From: Parasponia andersonii
Lineage: Eukaryota > Streptophyta > Magnoliopsida > Rosales > Cannabaceae
Direction of reading: 5' to 3'
Length of the DNA stretch: 64,000 bases
NCBI GenBank assembly: GCA_002914805.1
Contig: JXTB01000051.1
Span: forward strand, 967,499-1,031,498
Of this stretch, positions 25,717-38,949 are shown piece after piece. The position numbers and the translations under genes were made by a program. The notes below the pieces were generated by a model, which worked only from the letters and a program-made list of their open reading frames with translations, searched no databases and was not told where the DNA came from. Within the stretch, counting starts at the first letter, position 1. Each line of letters opens with the position of its first letter.

Positions 25717-27591
25717 TCACCAAAAATCCCGGCAAGAACAATTTCCGTTCTTAAAATGGTGAAATCGGTATGTGTCCCTTACAACGATCTCCCTCGCTGC
25801 AAAACTTGATGTGAGCTTCATAAAGGAATGGCAATCCCCACAGATTCTAAGATTCTTCATAATTCTAATAGGTGCATTGACAGGCAAACACATCAGTCCA
25901 AAAGTAACAGCAATCTTCTCACTATGGTACCTCAAAAGTTCATGCTTTCTGCTCTCTTCCACATTGTGAAGGTCATCTTCAGTCTTTACCAAGTAACCCA
26001 GTTTCTTCAATTCCTCAATCAACTCGTCCAACTTCGAGTAAATCTCAGCAATTCTAGGATGGTTTCTTTCTCCGACCATAAATGAATGAACCGTGTTCTT
26101 AACTTCAATCCAACTTTTACCCCGCTCCTTCTTCACCTTGCTTTCTTTAAGAACTTTCCTTGCTCTTGCAACATCCTCCCACTTTTTGTTCGCTGCATAA
26201 ATGTTGGAAAGCAGAATGTGATTTCCTGCATTATCAGGTTCCATCTCAAACAAATTCTCAGCAGCTACCTCAGCTAACTCAAGATTGCCATGAATCCGAC
26301 AAGAAGCCAAGAGTGATCCCCAGATAGAAGCTGTAGCAGAAAATGGCATGTTCTCTATCAAGTCATGAGCTTCTACAATCAGCCCTGCCCGGCCAAGAAT
26401 ATCAACCATGGTCGAGTAGTGAACAACATTGGGTGACACATTGTGTTCTTTTTTCATGAGTTCAAAATATGTCCTTCCGTTTTCAACCAATCCCATATGA
26501 CTACACGCTGATAACACAGAAATATAAGTTACTTCATTTGGGAACATACCAATCTGCTGCATTTTCTCAAACAATATCATCACCTCAAGGGAACGAGCAT
26601 GTCTAGCAAACCCAGAAATAATTGCATTCCATAAGACAATATTCCTTTCTTCTATACATCGAAACAAAGTGTACGCTTCTCCAATGCTGCCACATTTTGC
26701 ATACACGTCAATTAGTGAGGACGCAATAAATATGTTCAAACCAAATCCTGCTTTACATAACACAGCATGAACCTGGTTCCCTTCAATCAGAGACGCAAGA
26801 CCAGCACAAGCACAAATAGCAGACGAAATTATGAAGGCATCCACTTTCAGCTCCAAAATTTGAGCTTTGTGGAACAAAACCAAAGCTTCCTCATAAAGTG
26901 CACTCTGTACGTAACCTGCCATCATTGAACTCCACGTAACGAGACTCCTTTCCGGCATACACTGAAAAACACGGCTCGCTTCCTTTATAAAACCACACTT
27001 AGCATAAACATCAAGCAAAGCGGTCCCAACAAACACATTTGAATCCATTGACGCCTTAAAAGCAAAAGCGTGCAATTGTTTACACTCGAACACAGCGAAT
27101 TTCCTGGCGCAAGCGCAAAGAACGCTGGAAAGAGTGAATTCACTAGAAGGGCTTCCTTCTCTTTGCATCTTCAAGAAGAGACCAAGAGCTTCTCGTTCCT
27201 CCCCATTCCGGGCTAGCGATCGAATCAGCGTATTCCACGAGACTAAACTACGTTCAGACATTTCGTCGAACACTTTGCGTGCACAGTCAACTAAACCACA
27301 TTTCGAGTACATATTGATGAGCATGTTCGACGTTAACGTGTTTTCTTGAAACCCAATTCGGATAATCTGCGAATGGCAAGCTTCTCCTTCCAGGATGGCC
27401 CCTGTTCTTGAACAAGTTTGCAAGATTTGATGCAAAACTGGAACTGGGTCAGCTCTTTGGCGGACCCAGGTAATGTATTCTGTAGTTTTTGCTCCATTAA
27501 TCTCCACATTGGATATAGCGGAGTATTTTCTGTAACAAAGAACAGCATGAAGACGAAGGAATCTCCTCCTGTATCGCCTCAACACAATCAT
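25717..27591 (-). CDS. DYW-class pentatricopeptide-repeat protein (At5g04780-like), organellar RNA editing/processing
   Basis: Intron-less 624-codon gene, full length for its class. The N-terminus is Arg-rich and lacks acids ([17 protein letters not shown]), as in a mitochondrial presequence. PPR units in P-L-S order run from about residue 75 to 430 (repeated [33 protein letters not shown]). E/E+ text follows ([23 protein letters not shown]), then a DYW domain with HSEK at 556-559 and CGDC at about 584-587, the zinc-binding deaminase residues. It ends CSCRDFW, i.e. DFW in place of DYW, a known natural variant. Such proteins bind specific organellar transcripts and take part in C-to-U editing; the target is unknown. 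From memory the text closely matches Arabidopsis At5g04780 throughout. The first Met is chosen because it gives the targeting-like N-terminus. Confidence 0.95.
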   Translation of the reverse strand: MIVLRRYRRRFLRLHAVLCYRKYSAISNVEINGAKTTEYITWVRQRADPVPVLHQILQTCSRTGAILEGEACHSQIIRIGFQENTLTSNMLINMYSKCGLVDCARKVFDEMSERSLVSWNTLIRSLARNGEEREALGLFLKMQREGSPSSEFTLSSVLCACARKFAVFECKQLHAFAFKASMDSNVFVGTALLDVYAKCGFIKEASRVFQCMPERSLVTWSSMMAGYVQSALYEEALVLFHKAQILELKVDAFIISSAICACAGLASLIEGNQVHAVLCKAGFGLNIFIASSLIDVYAKCGSIGEAYTLFRCIEERNIVLWNAIISGFARHARSLEVMILFEKMQQIGMFPNEVTYISVLSACSHMGLVENGRTYFELMKKEHNVSPNVVHYSTMVDILGRAGLIVEAHDLIENMPFSATASIWGSLLASCRIHGNLELAEVAAENLFEMEPDNAGNHILLSNIYAANKKWEDVARARKVLKESKVKKERGKSWIEVKNTVHSFMVGERNHPRIAEIYSKLDELIEELKKLGYLVKTEDDLHNVEESRKHELLRYHSEKIAVTFGLMCLPVNAPIRIMKNLRICGDCHSFMKLTSSFAAREIVVRDTYRFHHFKNGNCSCRDFW

Positions 27592-28728
27592 GTCATGCTT
27601 GCAACAGCTAACATGCTAAAAGGTACACAAAAAAAGCCTTCGTAAAAGAGGTTGAGAAATGGGGATCAGTGTGTTCCATAGAGGCCCAAGAAAGGCCCAT
27701 ATGTTTCCTGTGATGTTGATCATGTGATTCGACTCAAAAAAGGCCACTTTTTTACCCCATAATGAATCTTTTACATTTTACCCAGCAACACACTTTTATT
27801 ATCTCTTAAAAAATTAAAAATAATAAAATAAAATAAAATAAACACTTCTTTTTAATTTTCCTTTTAGCTGATATTAGATGCCTCCATCACGTCTCGAGTT
27901 CAGTTCCACGTATGCTATGAGACTGGAGGGGATGTTTATCACTTTGGTGTGACACATAAGATAAGACAAATGTTATGCAACACGAGTGAGTTGCGTTCAC
28001 AAGTTCGTGTGGGGAAGTGAGAGTCAACCACTGCTGAATAATAATATATTGAAGTTTACGAGTTAAAAGCTTTGGGATTCAATTTCAACAATAAGAATTT
28101 GGGCTGTGCCTTTATCCTAATTGAGATAAATTATGACGGTTCGACCCATAATTATGTATATGTAAATGGAAATATATAAATAATACTAAATAGGGCACGT
28201 TATGGAGTTGATACCACACTAATAAAGATGTCACTTGTGAAGTCTATTTGTAAAGTTCACATGTGAAAGTTAATACCTACTCTAGTATTGTGGTGCTACA
28301 ACCGTTTCTGCCCTAAACATTTTTCAAAAAATAAGAAAGGAAGAGAGATAAACAAATAGGAGTTGTAAATTAACACTGCAGTTCAAGCTAAAACCTAAGC
28401 ATCCCATCACTTATCAGCTTCATAGTGTGAAGAGACGGCGAATCTAACTATTAAAAAGTCTTAAAACGAAGATTAAAAAAAACGAAGTGATGGATAAGGA
28501 TTATTTGCCTATTTATTGGTTTGACATTTTAAGTTTTTAATTATAATCCAAATCTTCCTATCCTTCTATTCTTAATTTTTTTTTTTAAAAGAAAAAAAAA
28601 AGAGTCGATAATGTTCTCATTCTCTCAAAAATTCTCTCTTGCGGAACTCATGTTGAAACCACATATGAAACGATAAGACGTTTGCTTTTATGTTTTCATC
28701 TGCTAACAATAATCCAGAATGTCCATTT

Positions 28729-28822
28729 ACATAGTCTACTCATTGGAGAACACATTATTAGAGTGAAATTGCGAAACATAGTCTACTCATTGGAGAGCAC
28801 ATTATTAGAGTGAAATTGCAAA
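28729..28822 (+). repeat. 47-bp tandem duplication
   Basis: Two head-to-tail copies (28,729-28,775 and 28,776-28,822) differ at only about two positions. They begin ACATAGTCTACTCATTGGAG. Confidence 0.9.
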
Positions 28823-30628
28823 AACTTATAGAAGCTTGAAGTCCTAACTTATTGAAAGCTAAAACTCCGGATATATGCCTTTGTCGATATGCCACCACCA
28901 CCTATGGTTCCTATTCTTAATTTAATTGGCCTCCATTTGAAGTTTTTTCTACCACGGTCGAACTTTAGTGACATGGAACACCGTATACCATACGAAGGCA
29001 TTTGATTTTCTTTGGACTTGAAAACGAACTTAATGTAGATCACGATCACAGATCATATGGTAAGATCGACATGTATTTTCATGTTGACGTGGCCAAATAA
29101 GACAAGGGGACAAGAAATTAGGAGGGAGAAAATGACTTACCAATTCACATATATAAACAAAATCATATGTGACCCGAACAGGTTTCTTTGTCTACTATGC
29201 ATATGTATACTAGTCATTCTCCACCTCGTAAACATTTTCAGCAACCATTTATTAGGTCTTGTTGTTTAATACTAAGATACTTTGAATCATCTGCAAAAGA
29301 TTTTTCATTTAATCAATCAATAATATCTTGACATTCTCAACAAAAACAAATTTTGAGACTTAAGCTGAACGTTATGGATTTTTTTTTCTTTCACGAAAAA
29401 GAGTAATTAGGATATTAGATGTCATACACAAATAACTCAGAGATTATTGTGTGTACCTTGCATGATATATGGATCCCTTATAAAGTGGATTGCCTATCTA
29501 AATCAAGCACCACAGAGGTGGTCGACTCAAAACCAAGATTTTCTGTAAAAAGAACAAGCGCTCTGGCGATCCCACCTAAACTCGATGCTAGGTTATGGCT
29601 TGACCGGCTTGATAGAATACTTGCAATTCCCTTGGGTTTTTAACCTACTCAAACCCGCTAATTGTTCAATCCCTCGATAATAAATAAATAAGAGAGTAAG
29701 AAGAACCCTAAATCTATCAAATTACTTATTACATATTGTTACCAAATGACAAGACAGATGAAGTATTAAATCCTACATTCAATGAGTAAAAAATGACAAG
29801 TCAACGTTATTTGATCAAAATTTGGCACGTGTCCCAATAGGAATAACTTAGTGGAAATAAGTTTATTAATTTCACCCATTAAAATAATGAACTAATTGAT
29901 ATAAAAGTGTAAATAAATGTATACAAACGACAAAGAAACAAAGTACCAAATATTAATAGATTTTCACCCTTGTCTTCACCATCGCTTTTGAATGCCTCCC
30001 TTTTCTAGATGTACTTTTCATGGCTCTTCTAAAAAAGAAGGTCGTTTGATTTGATCAATGTGGTTGACAAAATCATATATGGCTTTTGTTGTGGGTTCAA
30101 GGAGAAGACAACTTTGGTAGGTCCATCTTTGGAGCAACTTGTTTCCGCATGCTACATAATGGCCAAAATAGAAGCGTCCCCTGGCTTCTGCGAGTGCTTA
30201 TACATATATATGGAGAAAACAACTTCAAGAGAAAAACAAATAAATTAATGAAATAGAGTCTACCTTTTGTTTTTGGTTGTCGTGAGGAAAAAAGAAATTC
30301 AATATCAGGGTTTTCTTTTTAAATAAAACATAGGAGTTACCAATTACAATTTGAGGGTTGACATTATTCATGTGCTTATATTTTAATATTTCTCAGAGAA
30401 ATATCAAAGGTAAAGTCATCCATTACCACCGAGCCTTAGGTGGGATACTATGAGGGATGTCCACGTCGTACATGTTTAATCTTCTTCCACCTCAATGATT
30501 GGATATATATATATATATATATGTGGATAATCCACCTCAATAGCTGAGGATATGACCTATATATTACGTTGGGGCTAACCACCTAGTGAGATTATTTAGT
30601 TATGTGTATGTCATTCTCTGTGCTTAAA

Positions 30629-30665
<37 letters not shown>

Positions 30666-30771
30666 AGTTAAATTAAAATAAAATAAAATTCTTAGTTTAC
30701 ACCCCTGCTAGAAAAAATTGCTGGCTGTGTCCATGGACAAAAGCATCAACTTTTTTAAGCTATCTAGTAAN

Positions 30772-30805
<34 letters not shown>

Positions 30806-31350
30806 TAGTCTTCACCTCTAAGTGTTCAAGAGCTAAAACTAGTTCGGCACAAGCACTAAACTAAAATTCGTGTTCTTCCAAAAGTAACTTTAGTTTGCAT
30901 GTCTTTTTTAGAATTGCCAAAAATAACTCTTACGCCTTATTTCAATTAATGGCCAAAAATAACTGTTACGCTTTATTTCAATTAGATTCTAGGAAATTAT
31001 AAGACGCCGTTTTTGAATATCTCATATGGTACTATATGCAACTATTGGATTGTTATACTGTGACTCCCATACCAAAGTTAACAATTAAAGCCCCGGAATA
31101 GGTCAAACTCGTAATGATTATTAGTACATGTATTTCTTTGAAAACCCGTGTCTAAGCTCTCCAAATTTTGTATAATTATAAAAACCTAGCGTACCTAGCT
31201 TGCATGACCCACGGAATATCCATATATTTAACTTATATAGCATAACCAAGTTGAAGAGGGGACCAACGTGGACCATGATAAGATGAATAGCCCTTTGACG
31301 AAGAGTTATAGCATATGGAAATTAAGCTAGTAAACTATCAACAAGATTAT

Positions 31351-31503
31351 ATATGATCGTGAAATATATAATACATAAGGAAGGAAGCTATTTGGCTATT
31401 TTACTTGACAGAGGAGCTAATGTGGTGGATATGATCGTGAAATACATAAACATAGGGAAGCTATTTGGCTATTTTACTTCAAAGAAGAGCTAATGTGGTG
31501 GGT
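31351..31503 (+). repeat. 78-bp tandem duplication
   Basis: Two copies start at 31,351 and 31,429 (ATATGATCGTGAAATA). They share GGAAGCTATTTGGCTATTTT and GAGCTAATGTGGTGG and differ by several substitutions and small indels. Confidence 0.85.
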
Positions 31504-33490
31504 CAGTGGAATCAAACTAAATCTTGATCAACTTTTGCCACTGAGTGCGGCTTCTGGCCCAGTATGATTTGCACTGTGCAGGATGTTGATATAGCCGCCC
31601 GCCGGTCCCAGTCCCATGTATGGTTATGGACAGAAATAAATAGACAAAACTTTTTCTATCGCACTAAATTATGACATTTGCTCATTAGGCAAAAGTTGTG
31701 ATTTTTAAATTGGTCCACATATTAATGGACTTAGAATTTATCATGATTAATAGTCAAGTAGATTTAATAACCAACCGAATCAGAATCTGATTTTATATGC
31801 ATTTAATTGCTTATGCAATTGATTAGATGTGCATGTTTTTTTTTTTTGGGCTGAATTAATTGAATATGCATATATGGTTATGATAAGTGGATGAATTCTT
31901 TGCAGTGGTATATTATAAATGAATATTAATATTGATATAGAGTTGGATTATTGGAGTATGAGTGTAATGTTTTTTTCTTTTCTTTTTTTAGAAGGATAAT
32001 GCATTTATTAATAATAGAAGGGTAACACAGTACCTATTAAAGGGCACTTAGGTACAAAGCAAACATCCATAATAAACAAAGTAAAATCAAATGAGGAATT
32101 TTGCACACTAAAATTCCCATGAAATTGGCTCTAAATAACGGAATTCATATAGATCATTATTGTTATATATTTGGACAGAGTTTTCTATTTTTGTTGGCTC
32201 ATTATGACCTTTTATTCAACCTCTATTGTTAGTGTCTCCTGCCTTAAACCCGAATGCCATTGAAGAGCGAATACCATTATAAAAATTGTCTAGATTTGAG
32301 TTTAAAATGATACTAATCTAGATGATAACCGTACTAAAAGGACCAAAAACATTATATCTATAACAAAATTACTATAGACATAGATCTAATTTATTAAAAT
32401 GACAAAAGCAAAAAAAAAAAAAAAGCCCACAATCACCGTAGATCAAGATCTGAGTAAACTAAAACTATCATAGATCTATATTTGGATTAAATTTTTCCTT
32501 CCCAAATGAAAAGATTATTCAAAAACACAACCTAAAAAAATTAAACTCCCCACTAGAGAGAAAGATCCAAAAGATCTCTTTCTCCAGTTGGTTAGAAGAA
32601 GAAAAAAGACTTTGGTCAGTTCGAAGAAGAAAAGAGAGATGAGAGAAATTGAAATAACTCTAGTGTAATGTTTTAAAGAACCAATTAATTTGCAATTAAA
32701 AGATTAATGTTCATTTGATTTGAAACCATTCTAGAAGTAGTTATTTGATTGAAGGGAATTACTATTTTTGACACTATTTTAATGATTATGATGATAAATA
32801 GGACAAGTTACAAATCACTCACAAAAAATTGTCATTCTCTTTAATGAAATTTTGAAAATCCAATAATTCTCTTGTTGATTTTAGCCCCTCTTATTGTACA
32901 TTTTCTCACCTCCCCCTTTACAATTATGAAACTCAATCCAAGAAACGAAACGTAAACGAGAATTATTCATTGTAAGTTGTTCTCCTTGTTTGAGAACTTA
33001 TTCTTTCTCGTCTTGTGTAATTTTTCTACATACCAAGTTGGATAAAGAGATCTCTATTGGTTTTTTTTTGTTTTGTATTTTTTTTTTATATATTTTAATC
33101 AATCCTTTTATGTGTGAAGATATATGTCACTATACATTTAAATTTAAGACCATTTTTTCCTACCTAATGCTAAACTCTATTAGTGTCATTTTTATTTTAT
33201 TTTTTCATTCTAAATCTGAAACTTCATAGGTCCATATCTAAAAGATCTTATGCTATGAAAGATCGATGTCTACAAGAAAGAACAACTTATGTTATAAGAA
33301 GCAATTTAAAAGAACAAAATATGTATCTCTTATGGAACTTTAGATGTATCCTTCGTCTAATTTTTTATTTTGTCCCTGGTTGTCAATATGACAATGGTTT
33401 GACTAATTATTTACCTATTACACAATAGATTATTTGTAATTAAAGATTCGAAGAAACCAATAATAGTAAAATTTTAGTATGAACTAGGTC

Positions 33491-33627
33491 GGCTTTGATA
33501 CCAAATATAATACTACTGAGTCTCATCTAAGAGTCCTAGCGTGAAGGTATTTTTTTTCCTCATAGATTACCACTCAATACTCATGATCTTACCAGAATAT
33601 ATCAGAAATGAGACTTAGAGTGTTACA
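33491..33627 (-). mobile_element. Short (TRIM-like) LTR with primer-binding site
   Basis: On the minus strand a 124-bp block (33,627 to 33,504) begins TGTAACACTC and is followed at once by TGGTATCAAAGCC, the initiator-tRNA-Met primer-binding site. That arrangement is diagnostic of a 5' LTR. No coding part or second LTR was found. Fossil; a TRIM is the likeliest class. Confidence 0.45.
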
Positions 33628-34249
33628 TTAATTCTTTGATTTAGTTTAGTAAACATTATAAGGGTTTGAAAATATTATATAATATACATTTTAGTTATTT
33701 ACATTTCACAAGTAGATATAGACTAAATTATTTTTCTCTTTTAATTTTTTACTCTGATATAGATTTTTTATTTTCTGAGTAGGCTTGGATATAGATTAAA
33801 TTCTTCTTGAATATTATACTTTTATTGATAAAGTAGTTGCTCTTAAATTTGGATTTATAAATGCTAAATACCTGCAATTATCATAATTGAGTTAAAGATG
33901 ATGGTTGAGTATAATATTGGAAATTACAACCTTCTATAGTTTGAATAGGTTTTACCCTAGTTATAAAAAAAATGCAAGCTAAACATCATATGGTTGAAAA
34001 TGAGAATTAGAACATGGTTGAGTGCAATATTAGAAAGTGAATTTTTATCTAGTGTTGAGATTGATCATAGTTGAATGTGTTTGACTAGGACAAAAACTAT
34101 TAGAAATTGATTTCTTTTTTTTTTTGGCATAACTATTATCGAACGCATTGGAATATGATCGAAAAGTTTCTATTGTGTTAGGATTATAAAAGTTTCAAGG
34201 AGAAGTGATATGGTTTCTAACACTTTTATCTATAAAAATAAAAGAGAAT

Positions 34250-34600
34250 TACAAAAATATAGAGGTCATTTTTTTCCCCAATTCTTGTACAGTTATATTA
34301 GAAAAATATCAATTTTTAAAAAAATTAGAAAAATACTATTTTAAAAATAGTTACTAGTTACTAATTTTTAAAAAATGATTACCGATTATTAGTTACTAAT
34401 TGTATACCAGTCATAAATAGTTTTGATTACTAGTTACTAGTACTCGAATACTAGTTATTGGTTATTAGTTACTATTTTAAAAAATGGTACTTTTTTTAAT
34501 ATTTTTTTAAAAAATAATATTTTTCTAATAAAACTCATACTGATCTAAAAAGGCAAAATCCACCATATTTTTCTAATTTTTTTCTTAAAATGTCGTACAA
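34250..34600. mobile_element. MITE-like inverted-repeat element
   Basis: The left arm (about 34,250-34,370, with TTATATTAGAAAAATAT) pairs by eye with the right arm (about 34,480-34,600, complement GTTTTATTAGAAAAATAT). The centre consists of TTACTAGTTACTAAT-type micro-repeats. No coding capacity. Confidence 0.5.
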
Positions 34601-35450
34601 TGCCTAATTTTCACAAGTGATATGTAAATTATAATGGCTAAAGGTTTTGTTTTTGTTTTTTTTTTTCTTATTTACTATATTGGAATCTTATGACATATTT
34701 TCAAACGGGAAGAATTCTTAAGTTTTTATATTTTTTATTTTATTTTATTTTATTTTTTGGGTGGGAGAGGGGAAGTAATAAACAGAAGAAAATTCAAGCA
34801 TAAAGTGAGAAAAAAATATATGAATCTCAAAATTTTTAACTTGAATTGATATTGTTACTTCCTTTTTATTCTTTAGACCTGGAATCCAAGTATTGAAAAC
34901 CAATCGACTCCACTTGTAAATGGCATCAAAAGAAGTCCATTTCTTCAAGATGCTATTGGAGAATCTTATCAACCAATTGGCATTCCATATGCAATTTTCT
35001 TGGCGCAAAATTATAGTTTGACATTTACCACAAAAACTATGACAATTATATTTCTTTTTTTTATTATTTTCATTTGATCAGTTAATAGATCCTCCATTTC
35101 AAAAGTTCCTCTTGCTTTCGCTTTCGCCTTCTCGCATAAAAACCTTTGAATCATAGCTTAAAGTATATAGCTCAAAATCGATAGTTAATTCATAATGTAG
35201 GGTAAAGTTTCAATGGATAAATTTATTTTTCCTACATGGATAGATACTTTAATTTGAATTATTGGATTTTGATCTAATGACTATAATAATATTATTTATT
35301 TCACTAAAAATTTTAATATAATTAATATATATATGTATAGAAAGTTATTTAAAATTTAAAAAATAAGTTATGTGACTTAATGAGTTGGATAATTTTACTT
35401 TTTCAAAAAAATTCTCTTTTCATATTTTTTCTCTTTCCATGTTTTTTTCT

Positions 35451-35568
35451 TTCTGATTCCTAATAGGCTATTTTTTTTTTAGGGTTCAAGTTCTGATTCC
35501 TAATAGGCTATTTTTTTTTAGGGTTCAAGTTCTGATTCCTAATAGGCTATTTTTTTTTAGGGTTCAAG
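35451..35568 (+). repeat. 39/40-bp unit in three tandem copies
   Basis: Units at 35,451-35,490, 35,491-35,529 and 35,530-35,568 are identical apart from the length of a T run. Each reads TTCTGATTCCTAATAGGCTA, T-tract, AGGGTTCAAG. Confidence 0.95.
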
Positions 35569-35709
35569 TATATTACCTTAATACATTTTCTTTGTCTTTT
35601 TTCTATTTCACGTTTTTTGATATTTCATCCATTAGAGATATATCATATACACTTGTTTTTTGGTGAAAAGTACGTCTTTTCAAAATTGAAAAAAAAAAAA
35701 AACTATGTC

Positions 35710-36405
35710 TACTTTTATTTTAGACTTTTTAATAACAATACTCCCTGAATTCAGAATAATTCATTAAAATTAATTCTAAATTTTTTAGAGCAAAACTCAC
35801 TGAATTCGGAACAATTTAGTAAAATTAACCTTGAACTCAATTTTTTAGAATAAAACTCCCTGAAGTCCCCTAATATTAGAGCAAACTCCTCTGAAGTCCT
35901 CTAATATTAGTTTTGTTAGAAAAAAAATGTTTATGTTCACTTTTTTACTGTTAAGTCTTTATTTTCTTATTTACGATTTTTAGATCCTCAGTATTATTTT
36001 TTATTTTCCCCAATTCTTTTTTTTTAAATAATAATTTTCAATTTATTTCTAATTGTATCACTACTGAGATGAGCACATTTTAGACAAGTACTAATTGACA
36101 ACAATTTTCGATAGAAAAAGGGATTAACGTGAAATAAAAAAATAATACTAAAAACGTAAAAATCATAAATAAGAAAATAAGGACTTAATAGTAAAAAAGA
36201 CAATATAAACATTTTTTTCTAACAAAACTAATATTAGAAGACTTCAGAGGGTTTTGCTCTAAAAAGTTGGAGCTCAATGTTAATTTTACTAAATTGTTAT
36301 GAGTTCAAAGGATTTAACTCTAAAAAATTGTGTTCGGAGTTATTTTTATTATATTATTCTAAGTTCAAAGGATTTTGGTAATAAAAAGTATTTATTTTAT
36401 TCATG
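35710..36405. mobile_element. Foldback/MITE element with arms of about 280 bp
   Basis: The left arm at about 35,725-36,010 and the right arm at about 36,125-36,395 are reverse complements over nearly their whole length (shared CTAATATTAGTTTTGTTAGAAA and AACAATTTAGTAAAATTAA-type blocks), with a spacer of about 115 bp. Each arm contains two or three internal repeats of a CTCYNTGAATTCNGAA-type unit. No coding sequence. Confidence 0.8.
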
Positions 36406-37100
36406 ACAGCATATAGATATTAATTTATTAAATTTTCTTTCTAATATATATTTTACGTATTTTAATCATGTTATAAAGTTTAACATTTTTTAATTTTTTC
36501 CTTTTTGCTCACATTAGAGTGTTACACATATACTTCCTAGCTAATTTAATAAAGGATAATGTAATTGCATTAAAAATTCATATTAAAATTGTCAAAAATG
36601 GGGAAAAAACTCACATTGTACATTTGCTCTTGTTCATAGCTACTTCTTATTACATAGAACACAATAATTATTTTTTAAAACTATGTGTAATTTTGATCTG
36701 GTAGAATTATTTACCAAATATAAATTTATGAAACATTACTTTTTAGAACATAATGATAATACAATGCTCTTGTAAGAAGGCATGCATAGCACAATAGAAA
36801 TAACAGAAAGAAATGGGACATTGAAGAAAAGACCCTTGTAAATTATATAATGTTTATATAGGCTAAGATAAACTAAAGAACTAAAAAAAAATATTTACAA
36901 TTACAATTAAGAAAGTTTTGCAAATGGCATATGTATGTAATATTAAATTATCCTAAAAATAAAATTTGTAAATAATTTAATTGATATAATTTCATAAGAA
37001 CTACGCAAACTAGTAAGGGTTCTATTTAATTTTTCAAATAATGCATATTAACTTTTTAAAAAAAATTATAAAAGAAATAAAAAATTACAAATATACAATT

Positions 37101-37277
37101 ACCCATTATGGAGCCAAAATAAAAGTAAAAATCCGTGAAATTAATATGTTATTCCAAGTTATTTTTAACTTGGTCAAAATACTCATCGGTGGAGCAAAAA
37201 TAATAATGTCCATTGAAAACTCTCCATATACAGATGAGTTTACAATGGGTATTTTTGTTTTTGCTCCATAGATGGGT
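37101..37277. mobile_element. Small nested inverted-repeat element
   Basis: Outer ends ACCCATTATGGAGC and (complement) ACCCATCTATGGAGC face each other 177 bp apart. An inner inverted pair (GGAGCAAAAATAATAATG near 37,191 and its complement near 37,245-37,268) forms a second stem. MITE-like; superfamily unknown. Confidence 0.6.
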
Positions 37278-37551
37278 AAGCTTGACCAATTTGGAAATAG
37301 CATATAATAACAAGTCATTTGATTCAATTTATTAATTACTAATTTATTTTTATTTCTTTTCTTTTAGAATTTGAACAATAAAATTTAATTATTTTTAATT
37401 ACCTTTAATTTGAAATTACATTTACTATTATAAATTTAATATTTCAGCAAAATTTCTTTTCACTGGAAAAAAGATTAATTCCAAGGTAGGCATAATTTTT
37501 ATAGTAGGAATACTTTGTTTTCCTTTTTTCTATTCAAAAAAACTATGATAC

Positions 37552-37905
37552 ATAAAGGGACTATATTGAAATAAAATCTGTTAAAAAACAAAACTTTATA
37601 CATGAAGTTGGCTCTTCATTTAGTACATATGAATTGTGAAAAACTTAAAATTTGTATATATTTTAATTAATTTCCTATTTTTTAAACCTTAAATGGGAAT
37701 AACCAATTTTAAAAAAGGACCATTAATTTTATTTTTCTTCACAATTAATATAATTAAATGAATAAAATAAAATACATAAAGAACTATATTGAAAGAAAAC
37801 TTTTAAAAAAAAAAAAAAAACTTTATACATGAATTAGCTTAAACTTTGTACATTAATTAATCTCCATTTTTAAAAACTTTAAATAGGATTAATTATAAAT
37901 ATACC
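37552..37905 (+). repeat. Diverged direct duplication of about 130-160 bp
   Basis: Two segments (about 37,552-37,715 and 37,775-37,905) share the order ACTATATTGAAA, CTTTATACATGAA, GTACAT, TAATTAAT and AAACTTTAAATAGG-like blocks. Diverged and AT-rich. Confidence 0.5.
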
Positions 37906-37934
37906 TCCATATTGAGGACTTTAAATAAAAATAG

Positions 37935-38110
37935 AAATAATAATAATAATAATAATAACAATAATAATAATAATAATAAAGAGAAATTAACCATCTCATC
38001 AGATTACCTATCTTTTTGTATTTTAAATAAATTTATTAATTAAATTAGATTTTGTTAACCTATCTTTTGTATTTTAAATAAATGTATTAATTAAATTAGA
38101 TTTTTTTAGT
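37935..38110. repeat. (AAT)n microsatellite and 48-bp duplication
   Basis: AAT/ATA triplets run at 37,935-37,980. At about 38,006 and 38,056 a unit (CCTATCTTTTTGTATTTTAA, then TTATTAATTAAATTAG) occurs twice in tandem. Confidence 0.8.
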
Positions 38111-38949
38111 ATAATTACTCATATTATTATAGCCATCTAATTAATATCCAATGTCTAAATTAGCGACCACCTATAGAACAAAAATAAAAATATCTATTGA
38201 AATCCTACTCAATATATATATATATATATATATACACCAATCCAGTAGGTTTTTTTTTTTTTAACTTATACATAGGTATCAATTTGGCCAATGAAAATTT
38301 ATTATGCATATTTTTTTATATTAAAAAGTAAAAGAAAGAAAAAATATTAATAATACACATCTTTTTATGTGCTTCATAATAGTCATTGGATTACCATTAG
38401 ATAATGATCCAATATCTAAAAAAAAAAATACTTACTGGCAACCTATATATATATATATATATATTGAGATGAGTTATCTTAATATTAACATAGAGAGCAA
38501 TTCTAAAGGTGACATATGGTGACATTTTCCTAATATATGATAAATAGATTTTTGAATTTATTTATAACTGCATGTTGCTCAATTGAAAGGTCTATTTTTG
38601 ATTTCAACCTTTGATTCTTGGAGAAAAGACATTATTGTTATTCTTATTGATAAATAGAGAATAAGTTAAAAGTGTAAAAGATGAATTGTGATCAATGTGA
38701 TAACGTGACTTGACCTCCCCAAAAAAATATTGATAGCGTGACTTATCATAAATCAATCAAAATGCAAAAGCAAATTGTATGAAATACCTCTAGATCTTGA
38801 GTCCTTTTTAATTTTTTATAAGTTAACTTGTATTACCTGAGACTCTGAGGAAATATCATATCTCATAGAATTAATGCCATATCCCTAGACATATATGCAT
38901 AAACTACTTTTTGTTCTATTTGAGAAGACTTTTCCTCCAATTTTTCTTC

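Larger units (their letters stand above)
27592..34240. other. Intergenic stretch without a recognised gene
   Basis: AT-rich spacer upstream of the PPR gene; the short open frames have no recognisable family. It holds two small tandem duplications (28,729-28,822 and 31,351-31,503), an (AT)n run near 30,506-30,522, two long poly-A tracts (30,630-30,661 and 30,772-30,802) with an undetermined base at 30,771, and a TRIM-like LTR at 33,504-33,627. Confidence 0.6.

Noticed and set aside
30051-30248. Open frame of 65 codons (plus)
   Set aside because: No domain recognised and no neighbouring exons found; not enough to call a gene.
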